In this document: in pieces, positions 1 through 11,076 of the stretch
Layout: the number at the start of each line of letters is the position of its first letter
Numbering within the stretch: position 1 is the stretch's first letter
Assembly (NCBI GenBank): GCA_023213315.1
Contig: JAKCPI010003224.1
Coordinates: 1 to 64,000 of the forward strand
Source of the DNA: Euborellia annulipes
Lineage: Eukaryota; Arthropoda; Insecta; Dermaptera; Anisolabididae
Direction of reading: 5' to 3'
Length of the DNA stretch: 64,000 nt
Notes under the pieces: generated by a model
The model's input: the letters and a program-made list of their open reading frames with translations, nothing else
Databases searched by the model: none
Told to the model about the DNA's origin: nothing
Position numbers and translations under genes: made by a program

Positions 1-75
1 AGCATTAAAATCTATTTTTCTCTAAAACTGAGCCTGATGGAAAAATTCTTAACTACATATCTGAATTCAGAATGA
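1..75. repeat. MITE arm, family 'GAATTCAGATATGTAGT'
   Basis: This is the reverse-oriented end of a small inverted-repeat element cut by the window edge. The same arm recurs at 13273-13345 and, as two facing arms, at 36715-37075. It is AT-rich and non-coding; the transposon superfamily is not identified. Confidence 0.55.
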
Positions 76-87
76 AAAAATGCACCA

Positions 88-160
88 AAAAATCTGGTGT
101 GACATAACTTTCATTTACCGAAGGTTGTGTGCTGTGCGAACATCACACCAGATTTTTTTC
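88..160. repeat. Lone TCTGGTGTGAC hairpin (foldback family)
   Basis: A palindrome running from AAAAAATCTGGTGTGAC to CACACCAGATTTTTT. It is the terminal hairpin of the dominant foldback repeat, here without its long arm. It shows that the hairpin can stand alone. Confidence 0.75.
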
Positions 161-1600
161 GCCATTGATGACATTAGGGTTTTTTTTGTCAATTGTTTAC
201 TGAAATTCCATTTACAAGAGAGAGAAAAAAAAATAGTCAGCAGCAAAAGAGGAGTTGTCAATTGTCTTAAATTGCCCCACGAATATCCCCCCTCTTGGAA
301 ACAAAACCAAAAAAAGTATTAAATGATAAAACAGTGGCACATACATACAAACAAACAGAGAGCTGCTGAGTTGGCATCCCTGTTTTTTTTGTTTTTTTGT
401 CAAAGCAAAAAATAAAATTCGATTCTCTCTTGTATGAGCCGAGTGTTAATTATTATCAAGGACTGGTGGTTAATAAATACAAAAGAAGATAAATTATTAT
501 AGAAAGAGAGAGAGAAATTTTTTTTTTTTTTTGTTTTTTTGTTTCTTTTGATTAATAATCAATTAGAGTTTAAAACAAAAAAAAAAAAATTCGCTCTCTG
601 TGATGACGTATCTTTTTTTTTTTACTTTCTTTTACCTATATATGTACACTGTAAAAAAAAAATCATTGTGTGGTTTTATGAAAGCACGATGCAAGTGAAA
701 CTTTTTTTCTGATCGTAGGCGTTTAATTTTCAGAAAATTATGGGTATTAAAATCGCGTTTTTAATCTTGACTTAATAATTGAAAAATGGGAAATCAATAG
801 AGGCATGTTAAAAACTGAGAACAATATTTATTTAGTGATTTGAATCATTTTAAATTTATTTTAAAAATTATATTTTATCAATTTAAAAATTGAATTATTA
901 AATCTCACAATTATTTTTTTATAATTCGTCATATATATTAAATTTCAACTTTGCTATTTTTGTCGTCGCGGCTTGTGACGTCACGGCATGTAACACGACA
1001 TACTGATAGAAGTACGAAAAAATTTGAGGGGATCAAATAAAAGTTTCACTTTAAAAAAAATTTTAATTTTAGTATGTTTTTGTTTATGTAATTTTTTTGC
1101 TTCCTTCACAATTCAACAAAAAATTTTTTACAGTATAATTTCGTAGAAAAATTTGTAATTTAAATTTTCTTTTTTTTTTTTTGTAAAAAATAATTGAATG
1201 CATTAATTTGTAAATTTAGTAGACAAATGCATAGGAGTTATCATTTACAAGGGAAATTTGTAAATTTAGAATTCCAAAACACACTAAAATTAAGATTTTT
1301 TTTTTTTTTTACAGTGCATGCGAAATGAAGGATCTTGGGGCGTAAGGATAGTAAAAAAAAAAATATTATTATTTATATTATATTTGGTGATAATTTGACA
1401 AGTTTTTTATTTAAAATAAAGAAAGTGAGTTCAAACTTATAATCAAATATTTAATACATTTTTTGATGATGAATGTGATTTGGTCAATTTATTCAATAAT
1501 AACTGTTAATTTTTTTTTTTAATACTTTAATACAAAAAAAATTTATTTATATATCCACACCTAAGCAATATTAACAATTTTGTAAAAAAAAAAAAAAAAT
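161..1600. other. AT-rich low-complexity DNA, no gene seen
   Basis: Long A and T runs and short ORFs only. Motifs around 960-1000 (CGTCGCGGCTTGTGACGTCACG) are more GC-rich than their surroundings but no exon or RNA gene is recognisable. Confidence 0.6.
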
Positions 1601-1635
1601 TAATGTTTTATAACGCCAAATAAATTAAGTATGTC

Positions 1636-1668
1636 CTGAGAATGGGAATGCTGCGTTTCCGAAACGTT
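1636..1668 (+). ncRNA. Hammerhead-ribozyme-like motif, degenerate
   Basis: Core CTGAGAA, stem II GGGAA/TTTCC, then GAAACGTT. Position 8 of the CTGANGA core is A instead of G, so self-cleavage is unlikely. Downstream 'GGCTGCCTCCAC' matches the ends of the other hammerhead-bearing repeats. Confidence 0.5.
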
Positions 1669-1745
1669 GAAATAAAATATTTTTTTATTCTATGTTGGCT
1701 GCCTCCACTTTCCTGATCCTCTAAAAATGTATATATTTTGCAGGC

Positions 1746-1773
1746 CTGAGGATGGCAAAGAGCCGAAACTGTG
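1746..1773 (+). ncRNA. Hammerhead-ribozyme-like motif
   Basis: CTGAGGA, one extra T, stem II GGC/GCC with loop AAAGA, then GAAACTGT. It belongs to the GAAACTG variant class seen also at 15804, 21687, 21774, 22835 and 23240. The canonical GUH cleavage triplet is not clearly formed. Confidence 0.5.
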
Positions 1774-1883
1774 TTGGCCAAAAAAATCTGTAAATGAAAT
1801 AAATATCAATTTATTTTGTTGGAATTACTGTATACTGTATATATTTTAAGCAGTAAGAACAGTGAAATTCCTTTTTTTAAGAT

Positions 1884-2692
1884 TACACTCGTCAAAAAAA
1901 CGTAACACTTTGTTTTTTCTTAAAAAAGACCTGTTCTAATCAACCTTTAATTAATAAACATTTAATATGAAATCTCTTATTCATTTCTAAGTAAATTTAA
2001 CACAAATAGAAATCATTTTAATCAATTTACTACATAAGATTTAAACTTTCGACCGTTGGTTCTCGTTAAAATTAAATATACAAATTAAACACTAGGTTAT
2101 TTGTTTCAAAGATTTTATTAATTAAAAAATTAACACTTGATACATATTTTGACAATTCCTTGTCATGATTACATTCTATTGATTGTGATTCTTGTGATTA
2201 GAATGTAATCACTTCTGATTATGTCAAGGAATTGTCGAAATATGTAACAAGTGTTAATTTTGTAATTAATAAAATCTTTGAAACAAATAACCCAGTGTTT
2301 AATTTGTATATTTAATTTTAATTTAATACAATTTAAATAAAACAAAGATAAAAATGTCGATTTTTCAATTTGAGGGACAAATCAAAATAATCTCGCTATT
2401 TTTAGTTAGATATTAACTCAAAATTTTGTTTTCATCAGAATTTCCAATAAAATAGACAAATAAAAACTGAAATGGAAAAATTAAATTTAAAATTTTACAA
2501 ATTTTTCGTTAATAAAATAAAATTTCGACATTTTTGTCTTCATTTTATTTAAATTGATTAAAATGATATGAATTTGTGTTAAATTTTACTTACAAGTTAG
2601 ATATTTCATTTTGAATTACAGTATCTTTAAGGTAGATTAAAGAAGGTCTTTTTAAAAAGAAACAGTGTTACGTTTTTTTTACTCACTGTTTA
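1884..2692. mobile_element. Palindromic MITE, probable Tc1/mariner type (copy 1)
   Basis: Begins TACACTCGTCAAAAAAACG and ends in the inverse ACGTTTTTTTTACTCACTG, with TA at both edges. An inner palindrome spans about 2040-2340 (arms about 120 bp around TTGATTGTGATTCTTG). A related copy is at 3150-4033. Assignment rests on TA flanks and terminal sequence only; no transposase is encoded. Confidence 0.55.
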
Positions 2693-3483
2693 GTTAAAAA
2701 TTTCTTTTTTCATTAATATTTTAGCCTAGATAAGAAATAAAGAAGTTAGACAGAAAATTCTAAAGTCCTTTTTGGCATATAGACTTTTTACGATAATATG
2801 TTAGGGCCCAAGGCCATTTTATTTATACCGTTTGTACCGATTTAAATAAATTATCATTGAACTGTTCTAGCTATCAATATTGACACTTGTCACCACCTTT
2901 AAACTCTCGGTCACAGGGTATCCGGGGTGAACGATCTGCTGAAGGCGACCAACATCATCTAAGCATTCGGGTGAACTATTGACACCTGCTGAACACGATC
3001 ATCGTCATTAAATTCTTCACCAGAAGGCGGCATTTCCATGACAACCTCCGTCTCCTCTTTTGGCTTGCTCTTTACATTTTTTTTCGGCTCAAAATTTATC
3101 TAGTTAAAAAAAAATTAATAAATAAACGTTCAATCTTCATTCCTAAATACACTACTGGTCAAAAATAGTGGAACACTTTTTTTTTTTCTTAAACATTTCT
3201 AAGTAAATTTAACACAAATCCATATCATTTTAATAAATAATTACAATTTAAATAAAATAAAGACAAAAATGTCGAAATTTTATTTTATTAACTCCAAATT
3301 TCTAAAATTTTAAATTTAATCTATCCATTTCAGTTTTTCTCTGTCTATTTTATTGGAAATTTTTATAAAAACAAAATTTTTGATGAATATCTAACAAAAC
3401 ATATCGAGATTATGTTGATTTGTCTCCCCAATTGAAAATCGACATTTTTGTCTTTTTTTTATTTAAATTGTATTCAATTGATT

Positions 3484-3560
3484 CAGTGGCGCCCCCAGAG
3501 GTGTTTCTCGGAGGGGGGGGGGGGTAATTATCCCCTTTACCCCCCTTAAATTCGCCCTTG
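3484..3560. mobile_element. 77-bp hAT-like MITE with exact 8-bp duplication
   Basis: Ends CAGTGGCGCCCCCAGAGG and TTCGCCCTTG. The flanks are AATTGATT at 3476-3483 and 3561-3568, an exact 8-bp target duplication. Same family as 12008-12241, 33027-33092, 40090-40349 and 40922-41170. It is nested in the MITE at 3150-4033. Confidence 0.8.
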
Positions 3561-3633
3561 AATTGATTTGTAATTGTGTTAAATTTATTTACAAAACTGT
3601 CGATTTTCAATTTGTGGGACAAATCAACATAAT

Positions 3634-3895
3634 CTTAGCGTAGCCAGGGGAAGGCAGGGGGGTCTTTGCCTCCCCCCTGGCTTGTTCTAAAAATTAAAAA
3701 AACAAACAAACAAATATATATTTTTCGATTGGGAATTTTTTTTAACGCCCTAATCAACTACATTAATTTAATTTTTTTTTAAATTTAAATAAATATTCAA
3801 TAATATATGTATATATTAACCAAATCCCCCTCTCGCTCTAACGAGGGGTTGCCCCCCCCCCTAACAAGATGTCTGGCTACGCCCATGCTTTGTTT
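3634..3895. mobile_element. MITE with GCGTAGCCAG inverted ends
   Basis: Left end GCGTAGCCAGGGG and right end TGGCTACGCCCATG are inverted. The interior holds poly-G and poly-C blocks. No clean target duplication could be identified, so boundaries are approximate. Confidence 0.5.
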
Positions 3896-4996
3896 TATTT
3901 AAATTGTAATTATTTATTAAAATGATATGGATTTTTTAAATTTACTTAGAAATGTATAAGATATTTCATATTAAATGTTTCTTAAATTCGAGTATCAAAA
4001 AAAATGTTCCAGTATTTTTGACGCACGGTGTATTTGATTTTATTTGACAGCCATTACTTCAATACATACAAAAAATAAATAAATAAATAACAAAATAAAA
4101 AATATTTCAATTTTCAAAAATAAAAAAAACAAATATTAGATAAAGACGGGACCAAAAAAATATTTGCCCATTGGGAAGCATTGAGTTTTGTCTTGCCTTA
4201 TGAAAAATTAAAATAATGTAATATAATTAAATTTTTATTTTTTTTTTCCCTTAAAGAGATCGAGAATGGGATTGGATAAAGACAGACAGACAGACAGACG
4301 GACATTCCGTCGTTATATGTATATATCTCCTTTAAGATAAGAGAGTATTATTTTTTAATAAGCCAGATACTCTTATTATCATTTGCCCTCTATTGACTGA
4401 AAAATTGCGGTGTCTGATTAAGAAAAGGCCAAGGCGGGCCCGAGCCAGCTAGAGGAGGTTTAATTATCGGAAAAAAAAAGTTATCTATTGTTTCCTGAGT
4501 GGAGATTTTCTGCATTATCTGCCATAAAATCAAAACATCGAGTTCTTTTAGTTGTAGAAAAAAAAGCTACGAGTTGCTTGCTATCAGGCCAATAACACGG
4601 AGATTTAAAAAAAAAAATCTGGTGTGACTGGCGCACAGCACACAACTTTCTCTTACCTTCGGTAATCGAAAGTTGTGTACTGTGCTTGTCACACCAGATT
4701 TTTTGTGTCGACATGTATTTAGTTTCCGACAGTATGGTACATTCGATTTTCAAGATGTAAAATTTATAAGTATGGCAAAATGTTTATATTTTGTTACCAT
4801 GGCAACCATTTCTCCTATCTTTTCTATGGAGTACAAGAGTAAAGTGGTCTTCAGAAGATTTCAATCACAAAATGAGAATATACATTTTAAAGAGAATCTA
4901 AAAAATAATTGATTTTTGAATTTAAAAAAAAATCGTTGGAGCAAATTTTGAGAAAATCGAAAAAAACTGAAAAAGTACATCAGTAAAGTACTAGTA

Positions 4997-5977
4997 GAGG
5001 TAAAGGTGGTAATATGAGCCCTGTAGGTATTATGAGCCCCCGATATATCTCGTCATAGAGTTGACACAATCTAATGGGGATTGATGGAAACACTGTGTTC
5101 CGTTCTTTTTTAGGCATCTAGAGAGCTTTGGTTCAGTTGTTGATGATAGATGGTGAATAAATCAGGTGTTTGTGTTTTCTTCTACTAAAAAACTTTGAAA
5201 GGTACCTATTTAGCCCTTAATTATGATTATTATTCGATTACATTTACTTTAATAGGCTACGCAATTTAGTAGAGTAGGTTTTAAGCTTTGATTTAATGTA
5301 GGTGATAATTAATTTAGACAGTAACAAAGATAAAATATGCTTTGAGGAAATTCAATATGGCTATGTCGGTAATGTGAGCCCCCTTCTGTGCCTGGTATAT
5401 GAGCCCCAATTTTTGATGGTCCGTCAATACCGGAGAGTCCGTTTTGGAAATGCCAGTGGGAGTTGATAATCCCGGAGATGAGCAATATACCCTGTAAGTT
5501 TTGTGAAGGACTTTACTCTGCCAATCATCAAGGAGAACTGTGGATACAGTGCCTGATGTGTGAAATGTGGGCGCACAATGACTGTGCTGGGACTGAAAAA
5601 GATGTTTATATTTGTGACTTTTGCAGATCATAAAATATTTTCTGTTTTCCAACTTATTTACACTAATATAGTTTTGTAATTAACAAAATACAATTTTATA
5701 AAGGATATTTGTATTACTAACCTCTTTTTAACACTCTTTTTCATGTATTTACTCTAGGGGCTCATAATACCAGCACAGAAAATTTTTTCAACAAAACGAA
5801 CTTTTTTGATTTTTTGTTATTATTTCACTTTCTGTGTATTTAATCGACTGCATACTTTTTAAATATATTCATCAATTGTTATAGTTGAAGTTCAACACAA
5901 ATAATTTAGCAAAAATTATTAAAAAAAATTTATTATAACAAAAAGAAAATAGGGGCTCATAATACCACCTTTACCTC
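4997..5977 (+). mobile_element. pogo-like DNA transposon remnant, TA duplication
   Basis: Inverted ends GAGGTAAAGGTGGTAATATG and CATAATACCACCTTTACCTC, flanked by TA at 4995-4996 and 5978-5979. Removing it restores the foldback arm motif GTACTAGTACTCTTTGG found in other copies, so the borders are well fixed. Internally it keeps the C-terminal zinc-finger end of a transposase (5403-5633) but not the DDE core. At 981 bp it is internally deleted and non-autonomous. Confidence 0.75.
5403..5633 (+). pseudogene. Transposase C-terminal PHD-like zinc-finger fragment
   Basis: A 76-codon open stretch ends at TAA (5631-5633). Its last 50 residues show a Cys/His pattern: CKFC, then GELWIQCLMC, EMWAHNDCAG, then VYICDFC. 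The C-x2-C ... C-x2-C-x3-W-x-H-x2-C ... C-x2-C layout, with a Trp before the His, is the PHD-like finger often found at the C-terminus of pogo/Tigger-type transposases in arthropods. The upstream region lacks a DDE/D catalytic core and starts after a TGA, so this is a remnant, not a working enzyme. The enclosing inverted repeats and TA duplication agree with a pogo-like origin. The antisense ORF over the same DNA (5314-5652) is a shadow. Confidence 0.65.
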
Positions 5978-6049
5978 TACTCTTTGGTCGATTTTGTTCA
6001 AAAGCTTCGTGTCACGTCCCATGGGGGTGCCTAACTTAAATATAAAATT

Positions 6050-6150
6050 TCAACCTCCTAGCTCTTTTCGTTCTTGAGATATTTTGTTCACAGACACACA
6101 CACAGACAGACAGACACACAGACAGACACACAGACAGACAGACCATGTCG
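6050..6150. repeat. CAGACA/CACA microsatellite within foldback arm
   Basis: Imperfect ACAGACAGACACAC tract inside the foldback arm. The same arm position carries CTGTCTGT expansions at 53845-53890, so length varies between copies. Confidence 0.7.
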
Positions 6151-6339
6151 CGAAAACCACTTTTTTGGATTCAGGGGACCTCAAAACGTGAAGATCCATC
6201 AAAATCTCGAGATCGAATTTTTGACATGAAACCAATACTTTCTCTCTCTATATATTAACATATATATAGAGGTACGAGAAAGTAAAAAGGTGCGCTAATT
6301 GACAGGCATTCAATAAAAGACAACAAAACTCTTTACTAT

Positions 6340-6975
6340 TTTACTTCTCTTACCTATATGTATATGTTAATATATATAGAGAGAAAGTATTGGATGCATG
6401 TCAAAAATTCGATGTCGAGATTTTGATGGATATACACGTTTTGAGGTCCCCTGAATCCAAACAAGTGGATTTTGCGACATGGTCTGTTTGTCTGTGTTCA
6501 ATTTAAAGCATGAAGAAATTGAGCTACGAGGTTGAAATTTTATATTTAAGTTAAACACCCACCTATGGCATGAAAATAAACTTTTAATCAAAATCGGCCA
6601 AAAATTACTAGTACTTTAGTGATGTACTTTTTCAGTTTTTTTCAATTTTTTTAAAATTCACTCCAACGATTTTGATTAAAATTCAAAAATCAATTATTTG
6701 TCAGATGCTTTTTAAAATGTATATTCTCATTTCGCTCTCAAAATTGTTTGAAGCACACTTTACTCTTGTACTTCATAGGAAAGATAGGGGAAATGGTTGC
6801 CATGGTAACAAAATATAAATATCTTCCCATACTTATAAATTTCTAATATATTGGCGGAAACTAAATATATGTCGACACAAAAAATCTGGTGTGACAAGCA
6901 CAGAACACAACTTTCGATTACCGAAGGTAAGAGAAAGTTGTGTGCTGTGCGACCAGTCAGACCAGATTTTTTAGC
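6340..6975 (+). repeat. Foldback repeat copy, nearly full length
   Basis: Starts TTCTCTTACCTATATG, then TATA run, AGAGAAAGTATTGG, the long arm (ACTAGTACTTTAGTGATGTA, CGCTCTCAAAATTG, GGTTGCCATGGTAAC) and ends with the hairpin TCTGGTGTGAC ... CAGACCAGATTTTTT. Non-coding. Confidence 0.75.
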
Positions 6976-7100
6976 TTTTGGTTTGCATTATTCTATAAAA
7001 TTGGATTGGAGGGAGGGGGGAGGCGTTAAATATTTTTAAGAGAGGCGTGGTTACAGAAAGTTTGTAAATCACTGCTCTAAGTGTTCAAATATGTTAACAG

Positions 7101-7619
7101 CATAGGCGCCGGAACTGGGGGGGGGGAAGAGTACATTGCCCCCTCCCCCTGGCATCCTATAGGAGGGGGCAGAGAGGGTTAATATGCCTTTTTTATTTCA
7201 TTTAAAACTAAAATTTTTTTTCCAAAATATTTTACATAGAGCCTGTATTGTTAATTTCTAAAAACATTTTATATGAAATTAAAATAAGAAACTTGAGACT
7301 TTATCCCTTCCAAAAATAAAGTTAAAAAAAAAAAAAAAATAAAGAAAATTAAAAATATTTATTTTCTTCAAATATTAAAAAAAGCAAATTTTTCTAGTGA
7401 TTTTATTAAAAAAAATTTTTAGGCTATATAAATTTTTTAAAATTTTAATTTTATTAAATTAAATTTGCTAGTGATTTTATCAAAAATTTTTTGAAGTTAT
7501 AACCTATAGTAGATTTGTTTTATACTATTTGAAGAAAAAATTTTTTTTTTTTTTTTTTTTTCAAAGTAGGTTGCCCCCCCCCCCCCCACTCCTGACTTAA
7601 ATTCGTTCCGGCGCCCCTG
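7101..7619. mobile_element. hAT-type MITE with exact 8-bp duplication
   Basis: Ends CATAGGCGCCGGAAC and GTTCCGGCGCCCCTG are inverted. GTTAACAG occurs on both sides (7093-7100 and 7620-7627). The interior is AT-rich with G and C runs and has no transposase. Confidence 0.85.
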
Positions 7620-7841
7620 GTTAACAGTCAGACAAATTACTATTTCTCTAAACAAAAATTGAAATATGCAAAAAAAAAATTTTTTTTTTTTAATGATATT
7701 AATAAAGAAATAAAAGTAGATAAAGCCCAACTGTTTTATTTTTATAGAAACACACATTTCAAAATATAACCTTTCACCTGGTGACTCTTTCCAAAACCCG
7801 TAGGCTCCACCTTTTTAAATAGCCAGAAAGGCTAATTCGTT

Positions 7842-8150
7842 AGTTCATATTTAATCATCAAGACCGAAGCAACTTCGACAAGGCGCAGGCTACCGAAAAA
7901 GATACAGGCCTTCATCTGCAAATGGCGACAAAGTTTCCCGAACAAGATAGAAGCCTTCATCAGCAATTTCGTCAAGGCGCAGGCACTCGAAAAAGGTACG
8001 ATCCTTCATCCCGCAAATACCGAAAAAGAAAGCAGAAATCTAATCAAGGAAAAAACGGGAAATTGCCTATATATATATATATATATGCATTGTTAATAGT
8101 CTTTTTGTACATTTTGCACAAAACACCCAAAAAATAAGTTTATAAATAAA
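7842..8150 (+). CDS. Possible small basic ORF, unrecognised
   Basis: An open frame runs from after a TAG near 7842 through the first ATG (7922) to TAA at 8135-8137, 71 codons from the ATG. The protein is Lys/Arg-rich (RKRYDPSSRKYRKRKQK) and ends in a hydrophobic stretch coded by an AT microsatellite. The DNA holds two imperfect copies of a roughly 70-bp unit (GACAAGGCGCAGGC ... CCTTCATC). TTTTTAAATAG at 7812 could be a TATA box and AATAAA at about 8145 a polyadenylation signal. I do not recognise the product. It may equally be a repeat without protein function. Confidence 0.22.
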
Positions 8151-8173
8151 CAAGAAGAAAATGCAGCCAATGT

Positions 8174-8520
8174 AATTTCTTTATTAATATTCAGCCCACG
8201 GCTAACGTTTCGATCCCAGGTTTGGACCATCATCAGCGCTAAAAATATACAAATTAATGAAGATCAACAGTTTATAGTTTTTTGTATATATCTACAATTT
8301 ACAATTATAATATTTTTTAATAGGAGAATTAAATTCACAAGGTTTTCTTTTTCAATAATATATTAATTTGATATTAACACTTTATACGTATTTCGACACC
8401 ATATTCAGTATGTAATTCACTTCTGAATACATATAAAGTGTAAATTAATATATTATTGAAACAGAAAACCTTGTGAATTTAATTCTCCTATTAAAGCATA
8501 ATGTTTCAACTAGAGCCAAC
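8174..8520 (-). repeat. Hammerhead-bearing inverted-repeat element
   Basis: Contains the motif at 8204-8236 and an inner palindrome with arms AGGAGAATTAAATTCACAAG at about 8322 and the inverse near 8496, arms about 80 bp. Resembles the Penelope-associated terminal repeats elsewhere in the window; no protein is coded. Confidence 0.55.
8204..8236 (-). ncRNA. Hammerhead-ribozyme-like motif
   Basis: On the minus strand CTGATGA, extra T, stem II GGTCC/GGATC around AAACCT, then GAAACGTT. All core positions match. Stem I is weak at its first pair. Confidence 0.6.
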
Positions 8521-8761
8521 GGTTACCAGTTTAAAATTAACAATTATAATAGTTGTTAAATGATTTATGTAAAAACAGAATACCTGTGGCTGTGTCAAAA
8601 AAGGCATATATACTTTCCCCGAAACGGGATTTAAGTTATACACTTTAAATAACAAAAACTGCTATTATTGCTAAAATTGAAATGCCCTTCACGTTATATG
8701 TGAGAGTATCGAGTCGGCTTTTGAAATTTCTTTGACATCTATTGGATTTTATTTAATTACA

Positions 8762-8830
8762 AGTTGGAAGGCGCGGCTTCGCCGCGCCATTCCCAACCTA
8801 GCCCTGGCGGGCGGCGTCTCGGGACGTGAT
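8762..8830 (-). mobile_element. Helitron 3'-end fragment
   Basis: GC-rich hairpin GGCGCGGC/GCCGCGCC next to CGAGACGCCGCCCGCCAGGG (minus strand), which also occurs just before the 3' hairpin of the Helitron at 48626-49827. The terminal CTAG appears decayed. Confidence 0.45.
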
Positions 8831-9170
8831 CAGTAGTTTTCCCCTTAATTTTAAAGCCCATATGATTTCTGCCCAAATGAAAATACACTGAATCAAGTTT
8901 AAAATAATTGAATATTCGCCCTGCGCGGGGCTGTGGGTTTTGAAGACCATGAAAAAATTATTTATGGGCGGGTAGCAAGTCTAAATTTCACTTTAATAAT
9001 CTGATTAGGAGGACGGGCATGCAAATGAAATGGGACGGGCAAGGCCCTATTAAAAAATAAAGGGTCGGACTAAGCCGAGCGCACAACTTTGCCCACCCAC
9101 TATTCAAGAAAAGAATGCCCTCGGGGCATGGTGTAGAGGTTAGCGTGCTAACCTCATATACCAAACGTCG

Positions 9171-10962
9171 CACAGTGGGCTGAAATAGGAAAAAAGCGGC
9201 CATAATTCGAAAAAATGAACTTCAAAATATAAAAACAACGTTTTGCACACCAATAATAGACTATATGTGGACCTCAGGACAATAATTCATTTTTTTTTTA
9301 CCCAACCCAAACCCGAGTTATAGAGCGCCAAAGTGGGCAAGAAAACTTACTAACTTTTCTTTGCGTTTTAAGTCGATATTCAGGAATTTTTTCATGTATT
9401 AATATTGATCCAATTTTAATGAACTTTTTTTTGAATCATAGATAAATTAATCTTCTTTCTGAATATATTTTTGTTTTTCTTGTATTTCAGTTATTTATTT
9501 TTAAATAAATTTTTTTTGTAAGTAAAAAAAAAAGCATTATAATTTTTTTCAATTTCAAAAAGTATATGGGATCCATGCGGATCCCTAACAAACTCAATAG
9601 ATTCTGAAACTAGAATACATGTAGAACATGATTGCATCGGAACTTTTTGCCCGAATTTGCCCGCCGAATTTTTATTAATTTTTTTATAATTAAATCGGCA
9701 GAAAAACAAGTGATTTCCGTCAAACCATATGAACTTCTCTCTGCTTTACAGATAATATTGAAACGTGACAAAGGGCTGACGGACAAAATAAAACCAGGCT
9801 ATTATTAGAATGACCATAAAATTTTACGGTGGGGGCTCAGATTTTGTAATCTTTTGAAAAAATAATCTATGAAAAGGGAATATCCAATATTTGAAAATTT
9901 TATCTTTTCTTGTTCATATTCTTATTAATATTATTGAAATAACTATATTATTTTTGTATACAAATGGTAAAGCCCTCCTGGACCCCCTTATATGCCTTCG
10001 ATGAGCAAATGCATCACATTTATTCTTGCTCACTGTTTGGAAATTTTGCAATTGCTCGGCTTCGGCGCAAAATTTTAAAGTTTTAAATTTCCTTCACTGA
10101 CTCCACTTCCTTTGTCTCTGGCCAATCAGCGAGAGAGAGTGGTAAACAGGAACATAAAACAGAAGTTAGAGGCTAGAGCTTTATATTATAGTAACGATAT
10201 TTATTTTTTAGCAAATAATTTTTATTTAAGTATAATGACAGACACATAGAAGCCGACTCCAAGGGGCCCATGGGACTCGAGCCTCCTCCCCCCCCCAATG
10301 TTAAGGGAAGAGAAAATAAGTCATCTTTGTAATCAGCAATCCATTAAAATGTATATAAAGACGTATTGCTTGTATAAGTTTTTATCAAAAAAATTATTTT
10401 TTGACTCTTTGAGTAAGGGGTAGTTTACCCCATGTATATATTTTGTAAAAATAAATGACATTTTTATAACGAATGACCTTTAAAATGTATATAAAGAAAA
10501 ATTGCTTGTAATTATCAAAGCAAAATTTTTTTTGACACCTTGAGTAAGGGGTAGTTCACCCCATGTATGTTTTTTGTAAAAATAGATGACATCTTTGGAA
10601 TCAGCATCCATTAAAATGTATATAAAGACATATTGCTTGTAATTATCAAAAAATAAATATTTTTTTGCTCCCTTCAGTAAGGGGTAGTTCACCCCAGGTA
10701 TGTTTTTTGTAAAAATAAATGTCATTTTTGTAAAACGCATATTTTTTTTTGATTTTTTGACATATGTTTTATTTTATATTTCACACATCATAATTTTTTT
10801 TTCAACTTTGTCAAGGGGTAATTTCAACCCCTTTCGGTAAAATATGGAAATATTGAAGGGTATAGAAGAACATATGATTCTGTATGTATAGTTTTAATTT
10901 TGTAAAAATCCGCCCAAAAAAAGATAATTATGGCCGCTTTTTTTCGATTTCAGCCCACTGTG
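9171..10962. mobile_element. Transib-like non-autonomous transposon
   Basis: A 1,792-bp element with 37-bp terminal inverted repeats, about 35 of 37 matching: both begin CACAGTGGGCTGAAAT and reach AAAAAAGCGGCCATAATT. It is flanked by 5-bp duplications CGTCG (9166-9170, 10963-10967). A CACAGTG start and 5-bp GC-rich duplications are features of Transib, the transposon family related to RAG1. Each end also has CACAGTG, a 12-base spacer and AAAAAAGCG, which resembles a 12-spacer recombination signal. No transposase is visible. A CACAGTG start alone could also fit other superfamilies, so the assignment is probable rather than certain. Confidence 0.72.
10320..10740. repeat. Three tandem copies of a roughly 135-bp unit
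   Basis: Each unit has CCATTAAAATGTATATAAAG, ATTGCTTGTA, a T/A run, AGTAAGGGGTAGTTCACCCC and TTTTGTAAAAATAAATGAC. They lie inside the Transib-like element, near its right end. Confidence 0.8.
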
Positions 10963-11076
10963 CGTCGCGGGTTCGGACCCCAGGCAGTCCGATGATTTTA
11001 TATAAGGCATTTGGATACCAAATGGCTTATATAAGAATGCCTGGACCCCAATATGTATAATTATAAATAACGGGTA

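Larger units (their letters stand above)
3150..4033. mobile_element. Palindromic MITE, probable Tc1/mariner type (copy 2), with nested insertions
   Basis: Starts TACACTACTGGTCAAAAATA and ends ATTTTTGACGCACGGTGTA. The body is clearly related to 1884-2692 (shared ATTTCTAAGTAAATTTAACAC). Two younger MITEs interrupt it (3484-3560 and about 3634-3895). Confidence 0.55.
4605..6285 (-). repeat. Foldback repeat copy, split by a pogo-like element
   Basis: Hairpin at 4607-4704, then arm to 4996, insertion 4997-5977, arm resuming at 5978 and ending in TATATATAGAGGTACGAGAAAGT near 6283. It is one of the most complete copies. It lies tail-to-tail with the next copy at 6340. Confidence 0.75.
9117..11075 (+). 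repeat. tRNA-derived SINE, split by Transib-like element
   Basis: Head at 9117-9170 (TGGTGTAGAGGTTAGCGTGC, A-box-like) and continuation from 10963 (CGGGTTCGGACCCCAGG, B-box-like). The two parts join exactly after removing 9171-10962 and one CGTCG. The 3' part is truncated near 11075. Confidence 0.85.

Noticed and set aside
4481..4912. ORFs containing STQKIWCDKH-like peptides, recurring at 6851, 26075, 28929, 41109 and 54216
   Set aside because: They are translations of the foldback hairpin and its neighbouring arm, not a conserved protein family.
5314..5652. 112-codon minus-strand ORF
   Set aside because: It is antisense to the zinc-finger transposase fragment, whose Cys/His pattern makes the plus strand the real one.
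9171..9186. hAT assignment for the CACAGTGGG-ended element
   Set aside because: hAT elements make 8-bp duplications; here the exact duplication is 5 bp (CGTCG) and the SINE host rejoins only with that length.
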